NCBI GenBank assembly: GCA_015345905.1
Contig: JADDTR010000015.1
Location: forward strand, 1 to 64,000
Length of the DNA stretch: 64,000 bases
From: Aotearoamyces nothofagi
Lineage: Eukaryota; Ascomycota; Leotiomycetes; Leotiales; Tympanidaceae
Direction of reading: 5' to 3'
The notes beneath the pieces were generated by a model. The model saw only the letters and a program-made list of their open reading frames with translations, made no database searches and was not told the origin of the DNA. Below, piece by piece: positions 42,921-55,851 of this stretch. Numbering within the stretch: the stretch's first letter is position 1; each line of letters begins with the position of its first letter. A program made the position numbers and the translations under genes.

Positions 42921-43951
42921 ATGCGCGTCCCACTCAGCATCTCCTGCGCGCCCGCCCGCACCCTCTCCAGGCCCCTCTCGCGGCTCTACTCGTCGCAGCC
43001 GGCGCCGCTGGTACGCATCGGCGACCTCGCCGCGCCCAGCACGGGGCGGATCCGCATCCTCTCGCTGAACCGGCCCGCAGCACGCAACGCCATCTCGCGC
43101 GGCCTCCTGCGGGAGCTGCGCGCCGCGGTCGACTCCGTGGCCGCAGAGTACGACGCCGGCGGCAGCGAGGTGCCGCCGCCGCAGCGCTATGGCGGCGCGG
43201 CGGGCGCGGACCGCACGGGGCCCACCAGGGCCTTGGTCCTGGCGAGCGACGTCGAGAGCAGCTTCTGTGCCGGCGCGGACCTGAAGGAGCGCGCGGCCTT
43301 CACGCGGGATGAGTATGGCGCCCGCGCCTGGGCGGCTCGTTGAGACGCGGTCGGCTAACTGTCTGGATGTCTAGGACGGACGCCTTCCTGGCGGACCTGC
43401 GCAGCACCTTCACGGCCATCTCGCGGCTCCCCATCCCGACCATCAGCGCCGTCTCCTCCACCGCCCTCGGCGGCGGTCTCGAGCTGGCCCTCTGCACGCA
43501 CCTCCGCGTCTTTGCCTCCACCGCCACCGTCGGGCTCCCGGAGACGCGGCTTGGCATCATCCCCGGCGCCGGAGGCACGTACCGCCTGCCTGCGCTCATC
43601 GGCCTGGGCCGGGCCAGGGACCTGATCCTCACGGGCCGCAGGGTCACGGCTGCCGAGGCGTACTTCTTGGGCCTTGCGGATAGGCTGGTCGAGGTTGTGG
43701 AGGAGGAGGGGGAGGAGAAGGAGGCGTTTCTGAAGAGGGCGGCGGAGGATACGCTGAGAGAGGCGGTTAGGGTTGCGTTTGAGATTTCTCAGGGTGGGCC
43801 CGTGGCTGTGAGAGCGGCGTTGGAGGCGGTGAGCTGGGCAAGAGAGGAGGTTGAGAATAAGTGCTACGAGAGGGTTGTCGGGACTCAGGATCGAGACGAG
43901 GCCTTGAGCGCTTTCAGGGAGAAGAGGAGACCTGTATTCAGGGGTGTATGA
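42921..43951 (+). CDS. Mitochondrial enoyl-CoA hydratase/isomerase family protein
   Basis: Two exons (42921-43312, 43375-43951) give 322 aa. An Arg/Ser-rich presequence (about residues 1-28, ending RLYSSQP) precedes a crotonase fold. Key parts are LNRPAARNAIS, SSFCAGADLKERA (first oxyanion segment), TALGGGLELALCTHLR (second oxyanion segment) and VGLPETRLGIIPGAGGTYRLP with the catalytic-type Glu. The GGGLELAL/PE pattern and an N-terminal SSFCAGADLKER fit methylglutaconyl-CoA hydratase-like proteins of leucine breakdown. I infer that role but cannot exclude another enoyl-CoA hydratase. A Gly/Pro-rich insertion (about residues 75-98) lies before the first oxyanion strand. The gene is strongly GC-rich. 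Confidence 0.9.
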
Positions 43952-44128
43952 TATGTAAGATATCCAGTCACTACGAAGGAGGTTTTAACCCTCTCAATGA
44001 AGGCATACAAGTATAGTAATCTCGGGAGTTGAATTTTCTCTGATGCTACATTCGCAAGCCCAATGCCAGCAATGCCAAGTCAATTTACATCATGAAGCTC
44101 AACCGTTCCATCTTCAAGCACCGCAGGA

Positions 44129-44620
44129 TTATATCTTGCTCTTCAGCTCCTCGGCTTTTCCTTTCGCCTCTCCGCTGACCTCGTGCGCCTTTCCCTTCAC
44201 CTGTCCACTGACCTCGTGTGCCTTGCCCTTGGCCTCGCCCTTCAACTCCTCGGCCTTCTCCTTGACCTCCTTGGCGCCAATGCCAGTCGCTTTCTTTGCT
44301 TTCTCAGCTGCAGTCTCTATAACGAAAAGTCAGCAACCGCATGCCAGCTGTGCCCAAATACATCACGTCGCTCAGCATCCCAACACACAGAGCCAGTCCC
44401 GCTCATCGACAAGCCCACCCCAAGAGACGAAACATCACAACCTACCTCCAACCTCGATCGTCTCGACAAGCTTCTCCGAGACCTTCCTATCCACCGTCTT
44501 CAGCCCATCCTTGACCGCATCCACCGGCCCCTTGAGCAGCACAACCGACGAGGAGAAAGACCTCGGCGCGACGGCAGCGCGCGAGGCGGTGCGGAGAGAG
44601 CTGCGTACGAGGAAAGACAT
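44129..44620 (-). CDS. LEA-like mitochondrial protein
   Basis: Two exons on the minus strand (44446-44620, 44129-44316) give 120 aa. The N-terminus MSFLVRSSLRTASRAAVAPR is a classic amphipathic mitochondrial presequence, followed by SFSSSVVLLKGPVDAVKDG. The second half consists of Lys/Glu/Ala/Gly repeats of about 11 residues (EELKGEAKGKAHEVSGQV, KGKAHEVSGEA), as in late-embryogenesis-abundant proteins. Such proteins are unstructured when hydrated and protect membranes or proteins during drying, freezing or spore dormancy. Matrix or inner-membrane protection is inferred. The repeat is also visible at DNA level as two near-identical stretches around 44160-44220. Confidence 0.85.
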
Positions 44621-45799
44621 CTTGCAGCTGTCGTAGTAGTGACTAGTCAGGATTTCCAACAACAACAACAACAACAAAGTAGGTCTCTACTTCAAGAATT
44701 ATCTCTCGATTGGATTTTAAGATTTCTTTCGATGCAATGTCGATGCAATGTCGATGCAGTGTCGAGATGGAGTTCTGAGGTTGAGCTTGAGGTTGAGCTT
44801 GAGACTTTTCAAGGCAGAGGTCTAGCGTGGGAAGGAAGGGGGATGCACAATTTATACTCCCCTCCCTGGCGCCGCCGACTGGTCGACGTCTCGTTCTGGA
44901 GGTGACATCATTTCTCGAGCGTGGCCCCTGCGGGGTTCAGAAGCCGCCCATGTCACGACGCCGCGGTGCAGACGCCACCAGACGGTCTCTATGGTATCAC
45001 CGCCTTTGTCTATGCGTTGATTCAACCGATTGTAGTATTACGAATTCCTTGTGCTGTAGTCCCTTCCGACCGTGGTTTTCTTCCGTTGTTATATGAGGGC
45101 GTTGGTATCGACATCTGACTACTGATTAGAACAGCTCGGGATTTCCAAAACCCCATCTTGCTCTCGCATGGGATTCGTGTGTTTCTCGGTAATGCGCACG
45201 ATGACGCTCGTGGCGGAGACGGGCTCCGCGGGGATCCGATCTATGCTTTATACTAAACGCATCATATCTCCGTCTCTACGCCTTCTCAAGTATTCTTCTT
45301 CAGTCTCCAATAATTATTTCTATTTGGTTTTTACGTGACTACACTTCTACGAATACCAAAGCACACACAAACCCTCATCAGACAAGCACAACCCAATCTT
45401 AACCATCCAGATTCATAATCTCATATTCTCAATGCCTAGCATACATGAGCCTCCCAGCTTCCCCACACCACACTCCAGGCAGCGAACAGATAGTAATAGG
45501 TGATACTCGTACAAACCTCACCTTGCCTGCAAGGTAAAAATACCAACTACAAGGACGACACCAAACTTGAATTCTAAAACTCCTAGTGAAGAGAAATGAT
45601 AACACCGCCTTCTATCTTGAAAGGGGTATCCTATCGAAAAAAAAATAAACTCCCATCAACGCCGATCCAATCCTCAAACCAACTATGCAAGCCCTAGAAG
45701 CGAAGTAGAAGCGTAAGAGCATAATGCGTAATGCACGTGCGTATCGTCATGTCCAAAAATTTCCGTTCTCCAAGAAATATCATAATTAAAACCTTTTCG
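44621..45799. other. Intergenic with short tandem repeats
   Basis: Promoter of the LEA-like gene and 3' flank of the Sec7 gene. A short run of about 11-bp units (TCGATGCAATG, three copies from 44729) and two copies of a 12-bp unit near GAGGTTGAGCTT (about 44777-44801) lie in the LEA-like upstream region. No gene seen. Confidence 0.5.
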
Positions 45800-48700
45800 T
45801 TATGAAGGTCTTAAAGTACTATCTCCCTCGCCATCGTCCTCGCTTTGCTCTCTCAATTCTCTTTCAGCTTCTCTCTCGGTGTAAATGCGTTGCTTTTGTG
45901 TTTCCGCTGCTTGTAAGCAGTCAATGTATGTTCTGAATTTTACTATCTCACGTAGGAGATACGCCGATTTCTTCTCCCAGTTTGCCATCGCTTTGTGTGC
46001 GTTTAGCTGACGAGGTGTGAACTGTGAATGGTTAGTGTTGCTATATTAGATATGACGGGTGCAGAATACTTACAGCAAGTAGCATACAACTCCTCAACTG
46101 GTTGTGCTTCTGCAGCTCTTCCTCTATGCCTTGAACATAAGCAACAAGTGTCTGAAGCTGGTCCTGCTCCATCAAATTACTAGCACGCATACTTTGTGTT
46201 GGTGGCGTCCAATCACTGATTATAACCTTGTCACCAGGTAACTTCGATCTTGTGCCCTGGTCCAGACTCGATCTCAACGAGCTTTGAATGCTGGTTCGCC
46301 GTCCGCTTATACTTGGTCTTGTGCCCTCGTTGATAGCTGTGGCCAAAGGATTATTCACAATCGTATCAGACCAACCATATTCAATATTGCTGATGCCTCC
46401 AACCAGTGGATGATTCGATAGTCTTGCGCTCCAGTAATTTGCTGTCGAGACAAACTCGCGCACGATTTCTGGAGTACCGACTTGGAAGAGATGCACAGCA
46501 CCTGTAGGCAAAGACAGGGCAAAGACATGAGGTCTGGCTTTCGAATACCCCGGTGATGGCAGTGCAGAGGCAATAGTCTGTCTCAACAAGAACGATCCAA
46601 GATTCTCAGCATTGTCTTGCCAGTTGCCTCCCCCAACAACACCACCAGTAGCCTTTCCCTTCGACTTATTGCGTAAACTCTTCGTAGAAAAAGAGAAAAG
46701 GCTCATATAACCTTTCTCGATCACAGCAAATGTTTCAATCCAGTTGCGGTCTTTGGCTTTCTTATCGACGGCCTCGAGATGATGCTTATGCTTGACAATA
46801 CCTTCCTTCGCCCATGGAGCACCGGCAAGTTCAAGTGATTCATCTTCAAGTAGTGGCGCGACACGTAGTTCCTCACTACCATTACTACCTGCACTTCCAA
46901 TGTGCTCTTCTCGAATGATTGCTTGACTTAGCGCATTTGCGAAGCCGATGGATTGCTGGTAATCGCCTTGTGGCCAGTTGGATCCGAGCGAGTCGACTGA
47001 CATGGACGTCTGCGTCTTTCCGATAGAGTATTTACTCCAGGTGCTAGAAGACACCGACGGACTCCACATAGATGATTGATCATCCAAGCTTGTCCGACTA
47101 GATGCAAAAGTAGAATTAGGATAGACTCTACCCCTCGAGCGATTCTTCGTAGTCCATTTGCCGGTCCCGAGTCGAACGGTTTCAGCTGTGCGACCACGAC
47201 TATAGCTCTGTGCTTCGGAAGGGGTTTTACTTAGAACACTAGGCGTTCTTCTAAGTACCCCGCTCGCAAACACAGACAGGCTACTCTGCGAGTGCGGAGT
47301 TGAATGCGGTTTCTCTACAGGTGCACCAAACAGGGGTAAGCGGTCAGAACGAATGGAATTATAGAAATCCTTTAGCACAATCTCGACCTGAACCTCCCAG
47401 GTACGAAGTGTGCCATGGAACGGCGCCTTGACTAGTGGACCGCAATCATCCAAAGGCGTGCTGTAGTTGAGCGGTGTTGGAACAGGACTAGGATGTCCAT
47501 CAGAATCCGTCCGACCCGGAGATTTTAGCGACGATCTCCATGAAGGTCGGTCACCATCTGTAGATGCCCGGCTCTTTCCTGTCAGCTCATCGCCAAGCAT
47601 TGACTTCGAGGTTGGAATTTCTCCTTCTGATGTCTGAGATCTTGTGGGAAGGATAGAAGGTCTTGTTGGCTCAAAGGCATTCGGTGCCGAGTCAACCACA
47701 ACTCGCACAATTGTGGGTACAGCGTTCTTGACAAATTGACTCCTCGTCATCTTGGATTCGATATCGGCAAGATGAAGGTCAGTGTTCAAGAGAAGAATTG
47801 AGTAGCAAATAGTGTGAACCACATCTACACAGATTAGTATGAGTTGAGCATATAAATCGATAGTTTTGCTTACCTGCAGTCTTGAAACCATGGTTCGGAT
47901 TGCACTGACACCACCTTTTCGCAAAAGCATCTAGAATACGGTCAACCTGCTGCGATTCTGCCTTGAGCACCAAGCGACCACATAGAATCCGCAGCGCCGC
48001 TAGAATATTCAGGTTTGCAAAGTCATAGAGTTCCATATACACCAAGAGCGTTCTCTGCCTAACTAAACCCTCTTCGCCTAGCCACGCTGCTGCTTTGGCT
48101 TTTTGTATAAAATCCTCATTGCCATCGTAGATCTTTTGCGCCCTCTCGCGATCTCCAACAGTTGGTTCAGCCACGTCCAAATCGGCCTCCGGCTCGATCT
48201 GCTTCGGTGACTCACAGATTTCTTTTGGAGACGTCAATAGATCGGGCTTCACTTCATCTCCATCTTCATCCTCAACTTGCACTATCGGTAAGATAGTAAC
48301 GGACTTGTCGACTGTTGATGCCGAAGTTTGAGCAGAAATCTTTGCATCCTCAGCTGGCGGTGATAGGCTGTGAGGGGTTACTAGATCTTCATCAGAAGAC
48401 GAAGGCTCCAGCCATACACGATTTTCTTTATCAAAGCCATCATTTGTGGGCGTGACCATGACCCACTCATCACTCTTCGACGGCGGCAACGTAAGTTCCG
48501 CTTTGCTTGTTTTAGAGCCACCGGTAAGTGTAGGCTTATCGGAAAGCGCCGGTGACTTATCAGCCTCAGTCTGTGTCGGCGTTGGAGATTGCTTCGAGTG
48601 AACTCGTTCATTCTCAGCAATGAGAGCTCTGTCTCGTGCAATAGATTGTGATGATACTGCAGAGCTTGCAAGGGCCTGGATTGAGGTATCCCTACTGGCT

Positions 48701-50637
48701 TGTGATAAAAAAGTGTCTTTCTGCACCTCTCGATCGTTATCACTGCTATCTTGCAAGAACGTTCGCTTCTCGTCGCTTTGACTGCTAGCACCACTAGGAA
48801 CTTGTGACGTCACGGTATCTATATCTAGATGACCCCCAGAAAGCCTGTTGCGTGGGAGATGGCCATTTCCAGCGCCGCCATCGGCTTGACCTCTGGATTT
48901 GACAGCTTTAATAGTAGCATTCCTATCCGGGGTGTATCCTGGTGAAAAACCTTTGAGGCTACGATCTAGATCAGACGGATTATCAAGGCCACTAAGAAAG
49001 CTCTCTGTGTTGGAGTTCCCCTCCCGCGGATACTTGATAGGGCTATTTAGATATGGATCCATAACCTTGCGCAATGAATTGGTTGGACTTGGCACCAACC
49101 TCAGCACCAAATCTTCTCTCTCAGATTGCTTGTAACCTCGCGTAGCAGCTCGGGGTGGTGGCGGCTCAGGCTCTGAAACGGACTTTTTCCGTCGCCGGAA
49201 AAAAGAAGATGGCTTTTTCGTAAGCACATGCGGATGCTCCTTCGGTATGGGTGGTGGTTCCCTAGAAGAAGTTGTATACTGTGGCTTCAGTTGGCTTGCA
49301 ACGTGCTGCGGCTTGTTGCCTAGTCGATCGGCTATGTCAACAGATGATGTGGAGCCATGCGAAGAATTTTGCTCCGGTACTGCTAAAGCATGGATATTCC
49401 TTGATGAGCCAAAAACCCTTCGGAAGAAACCATGTCGTTCTTTAACAGGAGGTGCAGGTGCCTGAACAGGTTCCTTCGATTTACCATATCCAACTAGTGG
49501 TGCAGGCGCAGGCTCCTTCATGAACGCCGGCAAAGGTGGAAGCTCCTGCGCCTTATCGTTCAATCTGTGATTGTAGCTTATCCCCAATCCATTAGCGGCA
49601 TCTGGTTGGCCCTTGTATGCACTCCTCGACGATTTGTTGCTTCGCTTTCGCTCAAGTGTATGTAGCAGCGAAGGAGGTTGCACCGGTTCAGGAAGGCAGA
49701 CAGGAGTTGGCGAAGAAGGTCTATGTCTCCGTGGCCCAACGGGAATCGTAGGCGTCGGTGCAGCATCGTAGTCGTAGGACGGGAATTGCTGAATAGAAGT
49801 ATTGGCTTGTCGGCCGGTCTGCGAGGTCATAATTTGCCTATCTTGGCCATAATCAAAACTGGAAGATCTGCCGCCATTTCCATGGCCCCATCGCTGATTA
49901 CTTGTGGTCTGGGCATAGCCAAGATCAAAACTGTTCATACTGCTCCCTTTGCTTCCCTTCCCACTCCGAGAATGCAGAGCCCGCGGAGGTCCCTGAGCAG
50001 GTCTCTGAGCCGTTGCACTCGGCCCATTTATCCTCCCCTGACTTGTCTGGAAATTAGAGCTACTGTTACTCCTCCGCCCAGATGTAAACTGGCTAGAGGT
50101 GCGATTCGCGCTATCGATGGTTTCGAAGTCGGAGCTGTAGGAATGTCCATGGTTTGGCGCCCGTCCGTTTCTCGATGGGTACGACACGTATGGATCTTCC
50201 TCATCAAACGGTCCGTATAATTGAGGTTCATCAGCATTCGGCCCAGGTGGTCCAAACGATCCTCCTTCTTGTACATAAGAGAATTGGTCAAGGGAGAGCA
50301 GCATATTGTCTACCAAGGAGTCTCTGACCTGCTGAGGAGAAAGCGACAAGTCGTGAGAGTGGCGATTCTCGTCCTGCATGTCGTATGTGCCATTGCTCCT
50401 CGCGCCAGCCACTGGCGTGATATCGTCCAAAAATGTCTCCCTGGGCGTTGTCCGTATCCTAAGCGCCCGCCCTGCCGCAACGGTATTCCCCTTTGCCAGT
50501 CTCGGATTATTGGTCTTGGGTGTCCGCGGCGGAGATACGTCCTTCTCTTTTCCCTTGCCCTTGTATCCAGCGTCGAGATTTAGAGAAGGGCCGCCCCGTG
50601 TGCTGGGTGATTTGGTCTTGTTCTCGTAGGACTGCAT
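45800..50637 (-). CDS. Sec7-PH Arf guanine-nucleotide exchange factor
   Basis: Activates Arf GTPases in vesicle traffic. Exons on the minus strand (47874-50637, 46074-47824, 45800-46021) give 1578 aa. The first 800 residues are low-complexity, Ser/Pro-rich and basic. A Sec7 domain follows at about 825-980: AESQQVDRILDAFA keeps the glutamic-finger Glu and the conserved DR, and ICYSILLLNTDLHLADIESK with TRSQFVKN gives the second half. The first intron falls inside this domain. A split PH domain lies at about 1265-1420 (KDRNWIETFAVIEKGYMSLF onward), and a helical tail ends the protein. The layout fits the fungal Syt1/Yel1-type exchange factors rather than the large Golgi Sec7/Gea proteins. Membrane targeting by the PH domain is inferred. 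Confidence 0.92.
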
Positions 50638-53528
50638 CTTTAGATGCTCGCCCAGCAGCGCCAGGAACAGCTCGACTCAGAACGCAATGGATATTTTGCC
50701 AGGGCCTCCATGCAAGCTGTGCAGATACAGCTCGCAGTTATATACTCGTAAGGGCGCAGAAGGAATTAGAGTGTCGTATCGTCGATGTTGTGCAGATGGG
50801 ATCGTGGACAAGGGTATCAATTGCGACACTCGAAACGTCAGAACTGCGTGCCGGGGCTAGAATTGTTATTGAAACGCGTGAGACGGATATGGAATTCGCA
50901 GCGAGCGTAATGAACAGCAGTAAGGACTGTGTAGGGACTGTGGCGATAGAGTAACTGAGAACCAAGAACCAAGAGGTCCTCGAAAGGTCAGGTTGTTAGG
51001 GGCTGTCGCGGTCGGTTGTTCAGGTTGGTGATAATTCTTGGCTTCAAACCGGCGTGCAGCAAAGGCTAGGCACTAAACGGCGCTCCACGGACCACAACCG
51101 CACTGGTTCCTGAGCGAAGGACGGAATGATACTTGGACCGTACAAGCAGCAGGCTTAGTGCAGGGCAGCGTACAAGAATAATCTACGGAGGTATAGACGA
51201 CCTAGGGTTGCTTCTGCTACAGCACTACGAGCAATAGGGAAAGACAGAGCGCTCTGGTCTGGTCTACCTTGGCTAGGGATTGCAATTTATTTATCATCTA
51301 TCGCCAACACCTTCTGCTTGCTCCCCTATGGCCATCTCGAGAGCAGAGCAGAGCCCCTTCGGCTGCTTTTGACGATGCGTCAGGGTCTGCAGACAATGGA
51401 CATGAGTCTGTGTTCGCACACTATTGGCCGTCGTCACGAACCATGATACACTATGCATCCATCCCCTACGGGTCGCAGTGCACAGTATATGCATACTTGA
51501 GATATCAAGCCAGGGAGAATACTGACAGTCTGGTATGGCATGCTGTACTCGTACGGACATATGTTACTCCATGCTGGAGACACAGGTACGACCGAGTCAG
51601 CAGCACAACTCCGCAGTCTCCTGCGCGTCCACGCTTTCCCGCATAGCGCCTCGAAATGCAGCGCACACGGCTCCGAGCTTGTTTCAGGAAGAGGGGACTC
51701 GCTCTGGTGTAGCCTGGCTTTCAGAATGCGACAGACCGACTGACATGTCAAGCGCCAGACGGCATGATGTGCAGTCCAGCTATCGAGCTGTACTATAGAA
51801 CGGCGGTGAGGCAAAGCCTATTCTCCCGAAAGCTATCCGGCTTTATTTTTGAGCGTGCTATGGCTTGTCCTATACTGTATAGCCTGTCCTATAACTTGCC
51901 CTCTTATTGTCATACCGGGCAGGGAAGCGGCAGAGAAGAAAGGGGCGATGATTCGGATCTCCAAGGCGCATCTCTCATGTCTCAAAACTCCATATCATTA
52001 TCCAGTCTGCATCTGTCAGCATAAACAAGTTCTGTATATATACATACCGGTGTCCCAAGCGTACAGTAATTTTATCGGTAATTTTATCCAACGTTCCATT
52101 CTCTGAACTGTGCCTCGACTTCCGGTGCATTAGTATTATTTCGACTCCCCCAGTTGATACTCGCACTCATCCCTTCCATATCCTTCACGGCTCACACACA
52201 TCCCCCATATCCCTCCCCATCTCCATCTCCATCTCCATCTCCAGCTCCAGCTCCAGAAGAAAAAGAAAAAAATCCATCCGGTCCCTGGCATGCCTCACCC
52301 CCCTCCCTCGCCCGCCGCCAATCTCCAACCAGACCCACAGGCCCGCCCTGCACCGTCGGCGGGCCCCATCGGCCAAAGCCACGCGACCTGGCCCGATTCA
52401 GAGGCCATCGCCGTTGCATCCCGTGCTGCCGATTCCCAATCTAGCAACCGGCCGCCATGGGGCTTTGCTCTTCTTGTCCAGCGGGACAAAGTTACAGGCA
52501 AGTCCATCCAGACGAACGAAGGATGTTGGATGGATGGGGAAGGGGAAAGGGAAGGCGTGGGCTGTACTGTATCTATCCGGCTCCGCTGTAAAACAAGACA
52601 ATCACTGCTTCGATGCAAGGGGCTTTTATTGTATCTGTCTATATGGATCCATCTCCCTCAGCTATCCGCCGCGTTCTTCCTCTTTAGCTGGCGCCCAATC
52701 AATCCTTCATGCCGGATTGACAGCGTTCATCAAGGTACTGTATGATTCCTGTATTCGGTGCCTCATTTATTGTCGATTCTTAATTAGGTCTGTCCCCCTG
52801 AGCCAGGCTGTGAGCTGAGATGCAGGGTTCGAATTGAGCTATCCGTCCATCCGTCACTGTCTTCTTGTACCGCGGCATACTGAAGGAGCTTGCACACAAA
52901 AGCGTTATCAGTCAGTGCAAGGCTTATCGCGATGCCGTCTTGCCTTTTTTCCACTCGACGCGCCACCTTTGCTGCTAACTGAGCTTGTACCTCCTTAACC
53001 CAGTATCGTACTGCTATCCGTGGTACAGTATAATAACGGACTCTTTTGTCATTAAGGCGCACTAATGGCATCGCGCTATAGACTCGAAGTCGCAGTCGCA
53101 GAGTGAAGTTGACAGTGAAGTTGCTACACCGCGTCGAAACATGTTCTAGAGTTCTACCTCCTTGCAACGATGACAAGGGCCAAGCGTGGTGGTTTCAGCA
53201 CTTTCTGTTCGGGACAGGATAGGCAGGCTGGCGAGGCGGTCAGCCTGATCTGTGCCGCTGCGAACTTCCGTGGCGGATTTCTAGCCTATCGACAATTCGA
53301 TACCAGACCCCAATCCAAATCCTATCAACGCTACAACTCCGTGACGGCGGGCTGGCCCAGACGGCTGGATTGTGCTTGCTCAAGAACAATAATATACATC
53401 ATTATAGCTATTGGCATCTTGTTAATATTCAGTTTTACAGTAGATGTTAAGGACCAATAGCTGAGGTATCTCTTCCGCATGTGCCCATCTCAAGCTTCCT
53501 AGGTCCCTCCTATCCGAAACCCCCACCA
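50638..53528. other. 2.9-kb gene-poor stretch
   Basis: Many overlapping open frames up to 150 codons, none with family features or plausible splicing. It contains the Sec7 gene promoter (about 50640-51250) and a hexamer repeat, (CCATCT)4 then (CCAGCT)2, at about 52217-52254 with an A-rich run beside it. No protein, tRNA or rRNA gene is supported. Confidence 0.4.
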
Positions 53529-54617
53529 TCATCTATCGCGCTCCCACGCACTCTCTCGATCAATCGTCGAATATGTCGGTGGCGGCGAAAACGGTAATGC
53601 GAAATGTGACAGCGGTGACACTGAATGTGAAAATGGCGATCCCAAATGCTCTCCCGCACTCTCCCTATTCCCATCCAGGCGTTCCGCGTCTTCGTCGTCA
53701 ACCCTAATAGCCCATCCCAAACCCCTTGGCCCTCTCGGCATCGCAGCCAGCTCTCCCGTTGAATCCCAGCTGTCGCCCGGATCCCAGAACTCGTTTGTCA
53801 CACTATCCACCGACATCAGAGCCTGCTGCAGAGCCTCCAGGTCTCGCGTCCTCTTCGGGTCTTCAGAGTGCGTACTTGTAGGCCGTGCTCGACTATTGAC
53901 GGGCTCTGAGAATAGAAGATCGTATGGTTCCAAACAGCAGGGTGAGGACCATGGTAGCTCGTCTTCTCCAAGGCGAAAACGCGATGGGGGTGGTGGGAGA
54001 GGCTTCAGGGAGGCGCTAGAGGGCCGGTACGGAAGAGGGGTTGATGAAATGCGTTGTGGAGGCATGCCTATTGGGAGCCGTCGCGGGACCGGAATGCTAT
54101 AGAATTGATGTGATGCTTGTGAAGGGGGTGGTATATCAAAATCTTGTAGTGATTGTCGGAAAGATCGTGCCGTATGCTGTTGAGGTGCATAATATTCTCG
54201 AATGGCATACCTTTGCGCCGGCTCATCTTCCGGGGTGGATTCCCGGGGGGCCTCATAAGGTCTTGGTGCATAGTATTCTCTTGGTAGGTATTCTCCCCGA
54301 GGAGCTCCAGCAGGGCTGCGTCCCAACTGTAGCGCGCTCCGACTGCGTATCTTCCTCTTCCGCGAGTCTTGCTGCTGCGTTCCTCGACGCCCTCGGTTTC
54401 CCGGCACCAAACAATTCGGCATGCGTCCATGGAGCACAGTATCATGTTTTGACGCATATTCAAAAGACATGTGATGATTATTCGTTGGGGAGAATGAAAC
54501 GCCGAATTCCATCTTGACATAGATACCGGGTGGCGGCCATTGTGAGCTTCTCGGATCCGCATCTGCACCGGACGAAGACGACATATTCGCAAGAGAAGAC
54601 TCGACTCGGTTGCCCAC
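53529..54617 (-). CDS. Disordered Pro/Ser/Arg-rich hypothetical protein
   Basis: A single 362-codon frame on the minus strand. I recognise no domain. It is rich in Pro, Ser, Arg and Tyr, with an internal imperfect repeat (PREYYAPRPYEAPRE and AIREYYAPQQH, about residues 112-150), proline runs (KPLPPPPSR) and an acidic patch near the end. The length and consistent composition make it more likely real than the neighbouring frames. There is no signal peptide or membrane helix. The start is uncertain: the second ATG (residue 12) or an upstream exon is possible. It is probably a lineage-specific regulatory or scaffold protein, but no function is shown. Confidence 0.5.
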   Translation of the reverse strand: MGNRVESSLANMSSSSGADADPRSSQWPPPGIYVKMEFGVSFSPTNNHHMSFEYASKHDTVLHGRMPNCLVPGNRGRRGTQQQDSRKRKIRSRSALQLGRSPAGAPRGEYLPREYYAPRPYEAPRESTPEDEPAQRYAIREYYAPQQHTARSFRQSLQDFDIPPPSQASHQFYSIPVPRRLPIGMPPQRISSTPLPYRPSSASLKPLPPPPSRFRLGEDELPWSSPCCLEPYDLLFSEPVNSRARPTSTHSEDPKRTRDLEALQQALMSVDSVTNEFWDPGDSWDSTGELAAMPRGPRGLGWAIRVDDEDAERLDGNRESAGEHLGSPFSHSVSPLSHFALPFSPPPTYSTIDRESAWERDR

Positions 54618-55851
54618 CTACAAAACAATGCATAAAGACTCTTATTTTAAAAACAAATGCAAGAAATAACAACCGACTCGATGCTGAAAAGACGCAGGGA
54701 GAAATAGATGCGACTTAAGGCCTATCTGAGCCGACAGCCGAAGGAATACGCAGATGGGACGAGGAGAGGAGGCGATGAAACACCAAGTTCCTACCAGTCA
54801 ATATAGATGAATCCAAGGACTGCTAAGCCCAGAGATCCGATCTAATTAGGCCGCATCAGAGGGGGCATGTGTATTTTGCCGTGTGCCGTTGTGGGAGACT
54901 GCCAGACTGCGTGCCACCGTGCATCGACTGAAGGATTCAGACCCTGCGTGGCTGTGCAGTGCAACATGACAGGGCGGGCACATCCCTCATCGGTTACGTG
55001 AGACGACGTGTTGGTTCGCTCGAATCCCTCCAGTGCGTTCGTATCATGAAATGGCTGGTTATCCTTACTCTGCAGATGGCCAGGAGCTCCCAGCAGCGAC
55101 GTTACATTTTCATATTAGGCTTCTGCCCCGACATAAGACAGGTTCGAGATATGTGGTTTGTCGTGTATCGTATGTGGTAGTAATGGCGGTGTTCTCGCCA
55201 TTACTATGCAGGTCGCAATCACCTCTGCCAGAGAAGTTCCTAGGTAAGAATGTAAGATTATACAGTAGATACGGAGATCAACGAGACCTTACAGATAGGT
55301 GGTTGTTGTTCTAGAATTGGGAGTCTGGGTTACTGTAGTCCCGGTGCGAAGTAGACCAGAAAATGGCAAGTGAGAGCAAACACATAGACACCTGAGGTAC
55401 CCGGTACGTACCTGCCTGTCTGCCTTGTTGTCGTCCTTTGGAGACCGTGCCGTTCGCCTTCGCCACCTCACCTCACCGCAGGATTTAGTTTAGTACCAAG
55501 TTGCTATATATGCAGTTGGGTGTTAATACTGAAGCCTCGCGCCCTGGTCCCCTCGCGCCTCGCACGCCAATGCCAACATCAGCTAATATCATCCTAATGA
55601 TGCATGGGAATAACGATCCGCAGCAGCCCGAGAAGTTGTCTTGGATTGAAATAAACAGCCATGATCAGCGACAGTGCCTCATCTCATCGCTGGGCCGTAC
55701 ACGGTAAGACCTGCAGCGGCCATCGACCTCGCCCGCTATCCAATGTATGCTGTCGCAACTTCGCTACTATAAGAACTCACGCTTAAATATATCGTGTTGT
55801 CAAGGCTGTGAAATTGAGAAAGCTATATGAGTAGACTACACTAGTTACGGC
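54618..55851. other. Intergenic, no gene seen
   Basis: About 1.2 kb holding the promoter of the disordered-protein gene and the 3' flank of the next one. Short open frames only. Confidence 0.4.

Noticed and set aside
44043-44905. Two plus-strand frames of 197 and 240 codons
   Set aside because: They run antisense to the LEA-like gene and its leader. Their Leu/Ser-rich repeats mirror the Lys/Glu repeats of the real protein.
52290-52745. 151-codon plus-strand frame
   Set aside because: It overlaps antisense frames of similar size next to a hexamer repeat. No recognisable feature.
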